NCBI GenBank assembly: GCA_035506135.1
Contig: DATJPY010000087.1
Location: 1 to 64,000, forward strand
Origin: DATJPY01 sp035506135
GTDB taxonomy: Bacteria > Myxococcota_A > UBA9160 > PR03
Reading direction: 5' to 3'
DNA length: 64,000 nucleotides
In this document: positions 1-7,957 of the stretch, in pieces
How positions within the stretch are numbered: the first letter of the stretch is position 1
Layout of the letters: every line of letters starts with the position of its first letter
Program-made: the position numbers and the translations under genes
The notes under the pieces: generated by a model
What the model saw: only the letters and a program-made list of their open reading frames with translations
What the model was told of the DNA's origin: nothing
Databases searched by the model: none

Positions 1-136
1 GGCCGCTCACCCTGCGAGCGAGCCGCGCCGCGCCGAAGTCCACGAGTGGAATGCACGTCGCTCGGGCGCCGGAGGAACCTCCCTCCGCCCGACCTGGCAA
101 TCCGCGGCACGCCCGGCTGTATGAAAGAGGGAGAAG

Positions 137-173
137 GGGCGGCCGCGGCGAACGCTCGGCGCCGCGGCCGCCC
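137..173 (-). terminator. strong hairpin downstream of the PEP-CTERM gene
   Basis: The two arms (137-150 and 160-173) are perfectly complementary over 14 bp, all G/C, with a 9-nt loop. It lies 15 nt past the stop codon of the PEP-CTERM gene. On the minus strand it is followed by a pyrimidine tract (CCTTCTCCCTCTTT), so it fits a rho-independent terminator, although the T run is interrupted. I see no gene in 1-136. Confidence 0.6.
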
Positions 174-187
174 GACACGCGGGCGGA

Positions 188-832
188 TCAGCCCGAGGAC
201 GCCGACCGCTGCCGGCCCGAGGCGGCCAGGCCGAGGAGGCCCGCCACGAGCAGGAGCAAGGTCAGCGGCTCGGGCACCACGAAGAAGCGCTGGTCCACGA
301 CCGTGAGGGCCGAGAACAAGCCGCTCCCGAGGTGTACGGACTTCGCCACCTCCACGTGCGAGATCGGCGCGAAGCCGACCGAGTCGGCCGGCGACGATCC
401 CACGCCCGCGATGTCGAACACGAAGAGCGATCCCAGGAGGTTCGCCCCGTCGAGCAGCGACTCGCCGACCCACGCCTGCGCGCCGGTGCCGATCGCCACG
501 CCCGGGGCCACCAGGGACGCCCCATCGATCACGTCGGACGGCGCGCTCACGTCGTACGAGATCAGGAGCGTGCCGGACTCGCCCATCAACGCCGAGAGCG
601 GGCCCGACACGCGAAAGCCGTCGGCGAGCACCTGGACGGCGTAGTCGTCGAGCTGGGTCGACAGATCCCCGGCGACGCTGATGGCGAAGTCGTCGAAGGT
701 GAGCGGCCCCGTGCTGAAGCTCCCGCCGCCGGCGAGATCCGCCAGCGTGAGAGCCTGCGCGCCGCCCGCGAGCGCCGCACCCTGCAGCAGCCAGAGCGCA
801 GCGCACGCGATCCCGAAGCCTCGATTCCGCAT
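188..832 (-). CDS. PEP-CTERM sorting-domain exported protein
   Basis: The 214-residue protein has an N-terminal signal peptide (basic MRNRGFG followed by a hydrophobic Ala/Leu stretch). It ends in a typical exosortase sorting tail: Val-Pro-Glu-Pro at about 186-189, a Leu-rich membrane segment, then Arg-rich residues. Between these lies a beta-rich, Gly/Ser/Asp-rich body with no family I recognise. In known systems the PEP-CTERM tail is processed by an exosortase and the protein is delivered to the cell surface or exopolysaccharide. The ATG at 832 is preceded by GGAGGG, so I prefer it to the longer reading frame starting at 1045. No exosortase gene is in the window. The biological role is unknown. 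Confidence 0.85.
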   Translation of the reverse strand: MRNRGFGIACAALWLLQGAALAGGAQALTLADLAGGGSFSTGPLTFDDFAISVAGDLSTQLDDYAVQVLADGFRVSGPLSALMGESGTLLISYDVSAPSDVIDGASLVAPGVAIGTGAQAWVGESLLDGANLLGSLFVFDIAGVGSSPADSVGFAPISHVEVAKSVHLGSGLFSALTVVDQRFFVVPEPLTLLLLVAGLLGLAASGRQRSASSG

Positions 833-888
833 GAGCCCTCCACGGTCCGCCGGGGCGCCGGATCGGCGCCACTCCTCGCGACCGACGC

Positions 889-896
889 AAACGTTT
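889..896. promoter_or_regulatory. AAACGTTT palindrome upstream of the PEP-CTERM gene
   Basis: This perfect 8-bp palindrome sits about 57 nt upstream of the PEP-CTERM start codon, in an AT-richer patch of an otherwise GC-rich gap. Its flanks (GACGC / CGTC) extend the dyad imperfectly. It could be a regulator site, but nothing else supports that. The rest of 833-997 shows nothing I recognise. Confidence 0.2.
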
Positions 897-997
897 CGTC
901 GCGTCGCGCGGAGGGCCGTGTGACCCGTCTCACGGAAGGGAAGGCGTGGCGCGCTGGAAACCGATGCGCGACCGGGCGGCGACTTCCCAGCCCCGCC

Positions 998-1124
998 GCC
1001 TCCGAGGCAAGACGAGCGCCTGGAGTATCCCCGCAAGCGCCCCAAGGGCGCGCGCAGCGAGCCGTAGGCGAGCGAAGCTCATCAGGACGTGCGACAGCTC
1101 AGCAAGACGCGCGCAGCGAGCCGG
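998..1124 (+). repeat. dispersed hairpin-plus-tail repeat, copy A
   Basis: This copy has the leader (CCTCCGAGGCAAG ... ATCCCCGCAA), then a hairpin at 1037-1051 (GCGCCC, loop CAA, GGGCGC), then the shared tail (GCGCAGCGAGCCG ... AGGCGAGCGAAG ... CAGCTCAGCAA). A truncated second tail (GCGCAGCGAGCCGG) follows at about 1110-1124. It abuts the stop codon of the ABC permease gene. Related copies are at 50447, 51420 and 55008. The tail is the most diverged of the forward copies. Confidence 0.85.
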
Positions 1125-1125
1125 C

Positions 1126-1947
1126 TCACTCCACCTCGGTGTGCCGGAAGGCCAGCGCGAGCAGCGCGGTCGCGCCGAGCGCCCATACCGCGAGCCGGCC
1201 GAGCGCGGGGCCGAGCGCACCCGTCGCATCGACGTGTGGGTTCCAGGGCGCCACCGCGGCGAAGACCGCGGTCCCGAGCGGCGGGCCGAAGCGGTCGATC
1301 GCGCCGAGCACGCCGCCCACCTCGAGGTCCGGATGCAGGAGCTGGCCCATCAGCACGACGGCGTTGGCGAGGGCGATCGACGGCACGCCGCCGATGACGA
1401 GCAGGAGCACGGCGCTCCGCCCGAGCGCCAGCGAGGCGGCCATCGCCAGCGCGCCGACGGCGAGCGCTCCCAGCGCCGTGGCGCCCGCGGCGGCGAGCGC
1501 GGGGCCGACCGCGAGGTGCTGGCGCGCGACGACGAGCGCCGCGCTGGTGCCGAGCAGCAGCACGCCCGCGCCCAGCCCGATGCAGAGCGCGCCCGCGAGG
1601 CGCGCCGCGGCGAAGGTGTCGCGCGAGACGGGCCGGGCCAGCCAGAGCGACGCGCTGCCCTCCGCGAGCGGCCGCGCCAGGTGGTCGGCGGCGATCACGC
1701 CGGTGATGACGAGCACCGCGAGCGCCTGCCAGGAGAGCAGGAGGGGTGCGACGAAGCCCGCCAGCACCTCGGGGGGGAGCGCGTGCTGGTTCACGCTGAA
1801 GCTCGCGCTTCCGAGGCTGGTGCAGCTCTCGGCGCCCATCCCCGCCGCCAGCAGGAAGAGCGCGATGGCGAAGGCGAAGCGCCGGCGAAGACCGTCGCGG
1901 AAGGCCTCGGCGGCGAGTGCCGCGAAGGCGCGCAGCGGCGCGGTCAT
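1126..1947 (-). CDS. ABC-2 type transporter permease
   Basis: The 273-residue integral membrane protein has about six hydrophobic segments, an amphipathic N-terminus and a short polar loop after the first helix. This is the layout of ABC-2 exporter permeases that pair with the ATPase encoded just upstream. Its ATG (1947) overlaps the ATPase stop codon in an ATGA junction, so the two are translationally coupled. Substrate cannot be told; such pairs export drugs, lipids, polysaccharides or proteins. The first periplasmic segment (about residues 35-62) contains one Cys and many small polar residues. The gene ends at repeat copy A. Confidence 0.8.
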   Translation of the reverse strand: MTAPLRAFAALAAEAFRDGLRRRFAFAIALFLLAAGMGAESCTSLGSASFSVNQHALPPEVLAGFVAPLLLSWQALAVLVITGVIAADHLARPLAEGSASLWLARPVSRDTFAAARLAGALCIGLGAGVLLLGTSAALVVARQHLAVGPALAAAGATALGALAVGALAMAASLALGRSAVLLLVIGGVPSIALANAVVLMGQLLHPDLEVGGVLGAIDRFGPPLGTAVFAAVAPWNPHVDATGALGPALGRLAVWALGATALLALAFRHTEVE

Positions 1948-2654
1948 CCGCGCACGGCGCGCACGAACGCGTCCTCGAGCGTCTCGCCCGGCAGCAGGAG
2001 CTGATCCACCGCGCCCGCCGCGGCGATCCGTCCCTCGCGCAGGATCACGACCTGGTCGCACACGCGCTCCACCTCGGAGAGCACGTGCGAGGAGACGAGC
2101 AGCGTCGCGCCCCGCGCCCGCGCGGCGAGCGCCCAGTCGCGCGCGTCGCGGACGCCGAGCGGGTCGAGCCCGCTGGTGGGCTCGTCGAGCACCAGCAGCT
2201 CCGGGCGCGCCAGCAGCGCGGCGGCGAAGCCGGCGCGCTGCGCGAGGCCCTTGGAGAGCGAGTCGAGCCGCTCGCCGAGCCGCTCGCGCACGCCGGTCGT
2301 CTCGGCCGTCGCCTCGATCTCGCGCCCGAGCTCGCCGGCTCCGAGCCCCGCGAGCCGCCCGTGCAGCCCGAGGAAGCGGCGCAGCGTCATCGCGCCCGGC
2401 AGCCGAAGGCGCTCCGGCAGGTAGCCGACACCGCGGCGTGACGCCGGGTCGAAGGGATCGCGCCCGCGCAGGCGAACGGCGCCGCGGCTCGGGCGCGCGA
2501 AGCCGAGCAGGAGGCGCAGCGCCGTGGTCTTGCCGGCGCCGTTCGCCCCCAGCAGCCCGACTGCGGAGCCGGCCGGCACCGCGAGGTCGACGCCGACCAG
2601 CGCCGACCGGCGCCCATAGCGCTTGGTGGCGCCGGCGAGCTCGAGGGCGATCAT
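1944..2654 (-). CDS. ABC transporter ATP-binding protein
   Basis: The 236-residue nucleotide-binding protein has Walker A GANGAGKT at 36-43, a signature LSKG typical of ABC-2 exporters, Walker B LLVLDEPTSGLDP, and the switch histidine in SSHVL. It should energise the permease encoded immediately downstream with an ATGA overlap. The start at 2654 (MIALEL) is chosen because the beta strand before Walker A has the normal length from there and a -10-like element lies 9 nt upstream. The reading frame continues open to 2732, but that would overlap the divergent radical SAM gene. There is no Shine-Dalgarno sequence. Confidence 0.9.
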   Translation of the reverse strand: MIALELAGATKRYGRRSALVGVDLAVPAGSAVGLLGANGAGKTTALRLLLGFARPSRGAVRLRGRDPFDPASRRGVGYLPERLRLPGAMTLRRFLGLHGRLAGLGAGELGREIEATAETTGVRERLGERLDSLSKGLAQRAGFAAALLARPELLVLDEPTSGLDPLGVRDARDWALAARARGATLLVSSHVLSEVERVCDQVVILREGRIAAAGAVDQLLLPGETLEDAFVRAVRG

Positions 2655-2663
2655 GGAGGCGCG

Positions 2664-2673
2664 AGCGTACCAT
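2664..2673. promoter_or_regulatory. overlapping divergent -10-like elements
   Basis: The sequence AGCGTACCAT reads TACGCT on the minus strand, 9 nt before the ABC ATPase start at 2654. It reads TACCAT on the plus strand, 6 nt before the radical SAM start at 2680. The two hexamers share a GTAC core. The short distance to both start codons, and the lack of a ribosome-binding site on either side, suggest leaderless transcripts in both directions. Confidence 0.45.
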
Positions 2674-2679
2674 CGGCGC

Positions 2680-3525
2680 ATGGGCCGGGCCCGCGTCTTT
2701 CCGCGCGAGGTCGCGCGCATCCTGACCCCCACCGGCGGCTACCTGCGCGGCTTCACCCACTCGCTGCAGCCGTACGCGGGCTGCGAGTTCTCCTGCGTGT
2801 ACTGCTACGTGCGCGAGCTCTCGGTGCAGCGCGCCAATCCCTATCGGCTTCCGTGGTCGGAGTGGGTGGCGCCCAAGACCAACGCGCCGGTCCGTTTGCG
2901 TCGCGAGGCCGAGCGCGGCGCGCTCCGTGATGCGCGCGTGTTCTGCTCCTCGGCCACCGACCCCTACACGCCCCTGGAGCGCAGGCTCCTCCTCACGCGC
3001 GGGTGCCTCGAGGTGATGATCGATCGGCCGCCGGCGTTCCTGCTGGTGCAGACGCGGAGCCCGCTCGTCGCGCGCGACGCCCACCTGATCGCGCGTATCC
3101 CGGGCGCCCTCGCGAGCGTGACGATCGCGACGGACGACGAGCGCGTGCGCAGGCTGCTCGAGCCGAACGCGCCGGGGCTCGGCCTGCGCTTCGAGGCGCT
3201 CGCGCGGCTGCGCGCGGCGGGCGTGCGCACGCAGGCTGCCCTGTCTCCCCTCCTGCCCTGCGACCCCGAGCGGCTCGCGCGCCGCCTCGAGCCGCTCGCC
3301 GACCGCGTGGTGATCGACGACTTCTTCCGCGGCGACGGCGCCGGCGGCCGCCGCAGCCGCGCGGCGCTCGAGCGGCTGCGGGCATCCGGCTTCGGCGCCT
3401 GGGCCGAGCCGGGCTACGCCGAGGCCGCCATCGGCGTCTTCCGCGCCGTCTTCGGCGCGGAACGCGTCGGTGTGTCCGCCGAGGGCTTCCAGTCCGCAGC
3501 CGGGCACTCCGCACCCGCGCGCTAA
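2680..3525 (+). CDS. SPL-family radical SAM protein
   Basis: The 281-residue protein carries the radical SAM cluster motif CxxxCxxC (Cys35, Cys39, Cys42: CEFSCVYC), then CSSATDPYTP and a long TIM-barrel-like body. It resembles the Rv2578c / spore-photoproduct-lyase-like group, a widespread family without an agreed reaction. The start at 2680 is preferred because TACCAT lies 6 nt upstream. An in-frame ATG at 2653 would add nine residues and would share the CATG on which the divergent ATPase begins. Its stop codon overlaps the putative promoter of argC, which begins 12 nt later. Function: 4Fe-4S/SAM chemistry on an unknown substrate. Confidence 0.8.
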   Translation: MGRARVFPREVARILTPTGGYLRGFTHSLQPYAGCEFSCVYCYVRELSVQRANPYRLPWSEWVAPKTNAPVRLRREAERGALRDARVFCSSATDPYTPLERRLLLTRGCLEVMIDRPPAFLLVQTRSPLVARDAHLIARIPGALASVTIATDDERVRRLLEPNAPGLGLRFEALARLRAAGVRTQAALSPLLPCDPERLARRLEPLADRVVIDDFFRGDGAGGRRSRAALERLRASGFGAWAEPGYAEAAIGVFRAVFGAERVGVSAEGFQSAAGHSAPAR

Positions 3526-3528
3526 GCT
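3523..3528 (+). promoter_or_regulatory. -10-like element for argC
   Basis: TAAGCT ends 9 nt before the argC ATG, and its first three bases are the stop codon of the radical SAM gene. There is no Shine-Dalgarno between it and argC. It matches the TANNNT pattern found just upstream of several other starts in the window. Confidence 0.4.
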
Positions 3529-3537
3529 CGCGCAGCC

Positions 3538-4494
3538 ATGCGGCCTCGCGTCTTCATCGACGGTCACGCCGGGACGACCGGCCTGCGTATCCGCGACGGG
3601 CTCGCGGGTCGCGACGACCTCGAGCTGCTGACGCTGCCCGAGCCGCAGCGCAAGGACGCCGGCGCGCGGCGCGAGGCGCTCCGGGGCGCCGACCTCGCGG
3701 TGCTGTGCCTGCCCGACGACGCGGCGCGCGAGGTCGCGGGCTGGGCCGAGGGCTCGCGCGTGCGGGTCCTCGACGCGAGCACCGCGCACCGGGTGGCCGA
3801 GGGCTGGGTCTACGGGCTTCCCGAGCTCGAGGCTGGCCAGCGCGACGCGATCGCCGCCGCGCCGCGGGTGTCGAATCCCGGCTGCTACCCGACCGGCGTC
3901 GTGCTGCTGCTGCGACCGCTCGTCGACGCGCAGCTCCTCCCGCGCGAGGCCCCGCTCTCGATCCGGGCGCTCTCGGGCTACAGCGGCGGCGGCCACGCCC
4001 TGATCGAGAGATGGGAGGATCCGGCGCTCGGCCTGCAGCGCCTGGTCTACGAGGCGCCGTACTCGCTCGAGCGCGTCCACAAGCACGTCCCGGAGATGCA
4101 GCGCTTCTCAGGCCTCGCGCGCGAGCCGCAGTTCGTGCCGGCCGTGGGGCCCTTCCGCTGCGGCATGCGGGTCGAGGTGCCGCTGCACGCCGAGCTCCTC
4201 GCGCGCGGCGCGACGGGCAAGGCGATCTGGGAGGCGATCGCCGAGCGCTACCGCGGCGAGCGCTTCGTCCGCGTGGCGCCCTATGCCGAGCCGGCCGCCG
4301 TCAGCGAGCGCAGCCTCGATCCGCAGGCCGCGAACGACACCAACCGGGTGGACCTCTTCGTGCTGCCGCATCCCTCCGGCCACGTGCTGCTGGTCGCGAT
4401 CCTCGACAACCTCGGCAAGGGAGCAGCGGGCGCCGCGATCCAGAACCTGAACCGCATGCTCGGGCTCGACGAGGCGAAGGGTCTCCGGGCTTGA
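3538..4494 (+). CDS. argC: N-acetyl-gamma-glutamyl-phosphate reductase
   Basis: ArgC reduces N-acetyl-glutamyl phosphate to the semialdehyde with NADPH, the third step of arginine synthesis. The 318-residue length fits the short (type 2) subfamily. Visible features are an N-terminal nucleotide-binding segment (HAGTTGLRI at about 10-18), the catalytic cysteine in SNPGCYPTG (Cys116), the SGYSGGG loop, and a downstream His-rich segment (HKHVPEM). The gene ends in a TTGA overlap with the following PLP enzyme. No other arginine genes are in the window, so it is separated from the rest of the pathway. Confidence 0.93.
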   Translation: MRPRVFIDGHAGTTGLRIRDGLAGRDDLELLTLPEPQRKDAGARREALRGADLAVLCLPDDAAREVAGWAEGSRVRVLDASTAHRVAEGWVYGLPELEAGQRDAIAAAPRVSNPGCYPTGVVLLLRPLVDAQLLPREAPLSIRALSGYSGGGHALIERWEDPALGLQRLVYEAPYSLERVHKHVPEMQRFSGLAREPQFVPAVGPFRCGMRVEVPLHAELLARGATGKAIWEAIAERYRGERFVRVAPYAEPAAVSERSLDPQAANDTNRVDLFVLPHPSGHVLLVAILDNLGKGAAGAAIQNLNRMLGLDEAKGLRA

Positions 4495-5474
4495 AGCTCC
4501 GCGATCTCCCGACGCCGTCGCTCGTCGCCGACGCGGCCGCGCTCGAGCACAACCTCGCGGCGATGGCGAAGGCGCTGCCGGGCGCGCGGCTGCGCCCGCA
4601 CGTGAAGGCGACCAAGTGCACGGCGCTGGCCCGACGGCAGGCCGCAGTCGGCCACCGCGCCTTCTGCTGCGCCACCCTGCGCGAGATGGAGGGGATGGCG
4701 GCCGCGGGGCTCGGGGAGGACCTGCTGCTCGCCAACGAGGTCGTCGACGCGCGCCGGCTCGGCGCGCTCGACGCGCGCGTCACCGTCGCCGTCGATTCGG
4801 AGGAGACCGTCGCGGTCGCCGCGGCCGCCGGCGTGGCCGAGGTCCTGGTCGACGTCAACGTGGGGCTGCCCCGCTGCGGCTGCGCTCCGGAGCAGGCCGG
4901 CCGCATCGCCGATCTCGCGCGCCGGCGCGGCCTCTCGGTGCGCGGCGTGATGGGCTACGAGGGCCACGCAGTGGGGATCCCGGAGCGCGACAAGCGCAAG
5001 GAGGCCTGCGAGGTCGCGATGGCGAGGCTCGTGGCGGCGCACGCGCTCGTGGGCGGGGAGGTGATCTCGGCGGGCGGCACCGGGACGTTCGACCTGAACG
5101 AGACGGCGACCGAGATCCAGGCGGGCTCCTACTCGTTGATGGACACCGCCTACGCGAAGCTCGGCCTCCCGTTCCGTCCCGCCTGCTTCGTGTGGTCCAC
5201 GGTCATCTCGGCGAGCCCCGGCTTCGCCGTCGCGGACTGCGGGCTCAAGGCGCTCGGCATGGATCACGGCAATCCCTCGATCGACGGCGCGCAGGTCTGG
5301 TTCTGCTCCGACGAGCACATCACCTTCAAGTCGGAGCGTGCGCTGCGGGTCGGTGCGCGCGTGCGCGTCTGGCCGGCGCACATCGACCCGACCGTCGCCT
5401 ACCACGAGCGCCTGCACCTCGTGGACGGCGAGGACGTGCTCGAGAGCTGGCCGGTCGACCTGCGCGGCTGGTGA
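4491..5474 (+). CDS. D-threonine aldolase-like PLP enzyme
   Basis: The 327-residue protein of the alanine-racemase-N/DSD1 superfamily starts with TTG in a TTGA overlap with argC. The PLP-binding lysine is in RPHVKATK (Lys39). The C-terminal metal site reads His297-Ile-Asp299 (PAHIDPT). Bacterial D-threonine aldolases use His-x-Asp to hold Mn2+, whereas eukaryotic D-serine dehydratases of this fold use His-x-Cys for zinc, so the aldolase-type site is the better match. The likely reaction is cleavage of a D-3-hydroxy-amino acid to glycine and an aldehyde. The true substrate and any link to arginine synthesis are unproven. Confidence 0.75.
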   Translation: MKLRDLPTPSLVADAAALEHNLAAMAKALPGARLRPHVKATKCTALARRQAAVGHRAFCCATLREMEGMAAAGLGEDLLLANEVVDARRLGALDARVTVAVDSEETVAVAAAAGVAEVLVDVNVGLPRCGCAPEQAGRIADLARRRGLSVRGVMGYEGHAVGIPERDKRKEACEVAMARLVAAHALVGGEVISAGGTGTFDLNETATEIQAGSYSLMDTAYAKLGLPFRPACFVWSTVISASPGFAVADCGLKALGMDHGNPSIDGAQVWFCSDEHITFKSERALRVGARVRVWPAHIDPTVAYHERLHLVDGEDVLESWPVDLRGW

Positions 5475-5480
5475 TCCGCC

Positions 5481-6758
5481 TCACCCCTGGAGCAGGAGCG
5501 CGATCGCGGCGCCCGCCACCAGGAGCCCGGTGGCGAGGCCGACGCGGCGCTTCAGCGCGGCGCTGCCGAGCGCGACCACGAAGCCGAGCTTGAGGAGCGT
5601 GTTGGAGAGCGCCGCGATCACGATCGAGCGCGAGGCGACCAGGGCATCGCCTCCGTCGCGTGCGAAGCCCGCCATCGAGAGCGTGATGGCATCGACGTCG
5701 GTCAGGCCGGCCAGCGCGGCGACCGCGTAGAGCCCGCGTCCGGGCAGATACGTCTGCACCAGCTTCACAAAGAGCAGCACGACGGCGAACAGCGCGGCGA
5801 AGCGGATCGCGGGGAGCAGGCTGAAGGGATTGCGCAGGGGCACCTCGGAGGCTGCGCCGGCCGCAGCGCCCGCACCGCGCAGGTAGCACGCCCACGCGAT
5901 CACGGCCGAGAGCAGCGCGAGCCCGAGGCCGGGCAGGAGGAGCGGCCGTAGCAGCGGCGCGTGGACCGCGGCCACCAGGGCGAGCACGCGCGCGAACATC
6001 ACGCTCCACGAGAGCAGGAGCCCCGCCGCCAGTGCGTCGGCGAGCGCGGTGTCGCGCGCGTCCTCGCGGCTCTTGCGGGCGAAGTCGAGCGAGACTGCCG
6101 TCGAGGAGGCCAGGCCGCCGAAGAGGCCCGTGAGCGGGATCCCGCGCCCGGGTCCGAGCGCGCGGGTCGCGATGTACCCGACGAGCGAGAGCCCCGAGAT
6201 CAGGATCACCAGCCACCCCATCCGGTACGGGACCAGCGCGTGCCACGGGTCGATCGGCTCGCGCGGCAGCACGGGCAGCACGATGAAGGTGGCGATCAAG
6301 AGCTGGAGACCGGCGTAGAGGTCGTCCCGACCGATCCGATCCACGAGCCCGTGCAGCGGCTCCTTGAAGGCGAGCAGCGCCGAGGTTGCGATGGCGAGCG
6401 CCACCGACAGCGCTGGGAAGCCGAACACCACGGCGCCGCCCAGCAGGTAGACCACGAGCGCGGCGACCTCGGTGGTGAGCCCGGAGCCCTGGGCGCGCGC
6501 GTGGACTGCATAGCCGGCCAGCACGACGGCGATCGCCAGGACGCCGCCGGCGACGAAGATCGAGGGCGACGAGAGCCGCACCGAGAGCCAGGCTGCGATC
6601 GCCCCGGCCTCGGCCAGCAGGATGAAGGTGCGCAGGCCCGCGGTGCCGCGCTCGGCCTCCTCCTCCTTCTTCTTCTCGCGCTCGATCCCGACCAGGGCGC
6701 CGATCGCCAGCGCGATGGCGAAGTCGCGGAGCGGGATCAGGAGGTCGGCGTCGGCCAC
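5481..6758 (-). CDS. MgtC/SapB N-terminal plus DUF4010 membrane protein
   Basis: The 425-residue protein has about a dozen hydrophobic segments. Its N-terminal third has MgtC-type features (IGALVGIEREK, then RTFILLA), and the rest is DUF4010-like (FGGLASSTAVSLDFARKSRE and GLTDVDAITLSMA). This fusion is a common but functionally undefined membrane family; the MgtC part is linked in other bacteria to Mg2+ stress and acid survival. I chose the GTG at 6758 because TAGCAT lies 8 nt upstream. An upstream extension would run into the divergent phosphoesterase gene. It converges on the PLP enzyme with a 6-nt gap. Confidence 0.8.
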   Translation of the reverse strand: MADADLLIPLRDFAIALAIGALVGIEREKKKEEEAERGTAGLRTFILLAEAGAIAAWLSVRLSSPSIFVAGGVLAIAVVLAGYAVHARAQGSGLTTEVAALVVYLLGGAVVFGFPALSVALAIATSALLAFKEPLHGLVDRIGRDDLYAGLQLLIATFIVLPVLPREPIDPWHALVPYRMGWLVILISGLSLVGYIATRALGPGRGIPLTGLFGGLASSTAVSLDFARKSREDARDTALADALAAGLLLSWSVMFARVLALVAAVHAPLLRPLLLPGLGLALLSAVIAWACYLRGAGAAAGAASEVPLRNPFSLLPAIRFAALFAVVLLFVKLVQTYLPGRGLYAVAALAGLTDVDAITLSMAGFARDGGDALVASRSIVIAALSNTLLKLGFVVALGSAALKRRVGLATGLLVAGAAIALLLQG

Positions 6759-6766
6759 GCCCTCGC

Positions 6767-6775
6767 ATGCTAGCC
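6767..6775. promoter_or_regulatory. overlapping divergent -10-like elements around GCTAGC
   Basis: The minus strand reads TAGCAT (6772-6767), 8 nt before the GTG of the MgtC/DUF4010 gene. The plus strand reads TAGCCT (6770-6775), about 36 nt before the TTG start of the phosphoesterase, which has its own AGAGG ribosome-binding site. Both share the palindromic GCTAGC core, the same arrangement as at 2664-2673. Confidence 0.4.
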
Positions 6776-6811
6776 TGCGCGGCGCGCCGCCCGCCGAACG
6801 AGAGGCTCGCA

Positions 6812-7957
6812 TTGACCCGCCGCTGGCTCGCCGGCATCGCGTTCCTGACTTTGTTCCTGTCGGTCGGGGTCGGGATGCACGTCTACCTCGCCGAGCGTCT
6901 GGTTCTGGCGCCCGCGTGGCCCGCATCGGTCCGCCACGCGGCGCTCGGTGCGCTCGCGCTGGCCTTCGCCGCCGTGGTGGCGCAGGCCTTCCTGCGCCGC
7001 CGGCGCGGATCGCTCTCCAACGCGCTGGCGTGGGCGGCGTACGGCTGGCTCGGCCTCGCCTTCCTGCTGGTGATGACGACGCTCGCGAGCGACGTCGTGC
7101 TCGCGCTGGTGGGCGCGGCGCTGCCGGAGGGCACCGTCCCGGTGCTGGCGCGCGGGCGCGCGCTCCTCGTCGCGACGGTGGGCCTGGCGGCGGGCGCGGT
7201 GGCGCTCGGGCAGGGGCTCGCGCCGCCGCGACTGCGCCGCGTCGAGGTCCCGCTCGCGCGCTGGCCGCGCGCGCTCGACGGCTTCCGCATCGCGCAGATC
7301 TCGGACCTGCACATCGGCCCGCTGCTCGACCGGCGCTTCGCGCGAACGGTCGCGGAGCGGGTCAACGCGCTCGGCGCCGACCTCGTCGCGGTGACCGGGG
7401 ACCTGGTCGACGGCTCGGTTGCGCGCGTCGGCGCCGAGGTCGAGCCGCTGGCAGCGCTGCGCGCCCGCTGCGGCGTCTACTTCGTGACCGGCAACCACGA
7501 CTACTACTCGGGCGCCGACGGGTGGGTCGCCCGCATGGCCGAGCTCGGCTGGCGCGCGCTGCGCAACGAGCGGTTGGCGATCGACGGAGGCTTCGACCTG
7601 GCCGGCGTCGACGACCGACACGGCAACCTGGTCGACCCGGACGGCGGCGAGGACCTCGAGCGCGCGCTCGCCGGCCGCGACCCGTCTCGCGCCGTGGTGC
7701 TGCTCGCCCACGACCCGACCACCTTCAAGGACGCGTCGCGCCTCGGGGTCGACCTGCAGCTCTCGGGGCACACGCACGGCGGTCAGATCTGGCCGTTCCG
7801 CTGGTTCGTGCGCGCCGTCGTGCCGTGGGTCGAGGGCCTGCACCGCGTGGGCGCCAGCGCCCTCTACGTGAGCCGTGGCACCGGCTTCTGGGGTCCGCCG
7901 ATGCGCCTCGGTGCGCCCGCGGAGATCACCGAGATCACGCTCCGGTCGGCCTCATGA
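6812..7957 (+). CDS. membrane-anchored metallophosphoesterase
   Basis: The 381-residue protein has four N-terminal hydrophobic segments followed by a calcineurin-like catalytic domain. Metal-binding motifs appear in order: DLHIG, GDLVDG, GNHDYYSG, and HTHGGQIWPF. It resembles YkuE-type predicted phosphohydrolases; the substrate (lipid or nucleotide phosphate) is unknown. I prefer the TTG at 6812, which has AGAGG 6 nt upstream, over the in-frame ATG at 6767 that would abut the divergent start. Its 3' end overlaps the convergent thiD gene by 6 nt. Confidence 0.88.
   Translation: MTRRWLAGIAFLTLFLSVGVGMHVYLAERLVLAPAWPASVRHAALGALALAFAAVVAQAFLRRRRGSLSNALAWAAYGWLGLAFLLVMTTLASDVVLALVGAALPEGTVPVLARGRALLVATVGLAAGAVALGQGLAPPRLRRVEVPLARWPRALDGFRIAQISDLHIGPLLDRRFARTVAERVNALGADLVAVTGDLVDGSVARVGAEVEPLAALRARCGVYFVTGNHDYYSGADGWVARMAELGWRALRNERLAIDGGFDLAGVDDRHGNLVDPDGGEDLERALAGRDPSRAVVLLAHDPTTFKDASRLGVDLQLSGHTHGGQIWPFRWFVRAVVPWVEGLHRVGASALYVSRGTGFWGPPMRLGAPAEITEITLRSAS

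Noticed and set aside
1126..4086. Very long minus-strand open frame across the ABC permease, radical SAM and argC region
   Set aside because: Only its C-terminal 273 codons look like a protein; the rest is an Arg/Ala-rich antisense reading of better-supported genes, an expected artefact at this GC content.
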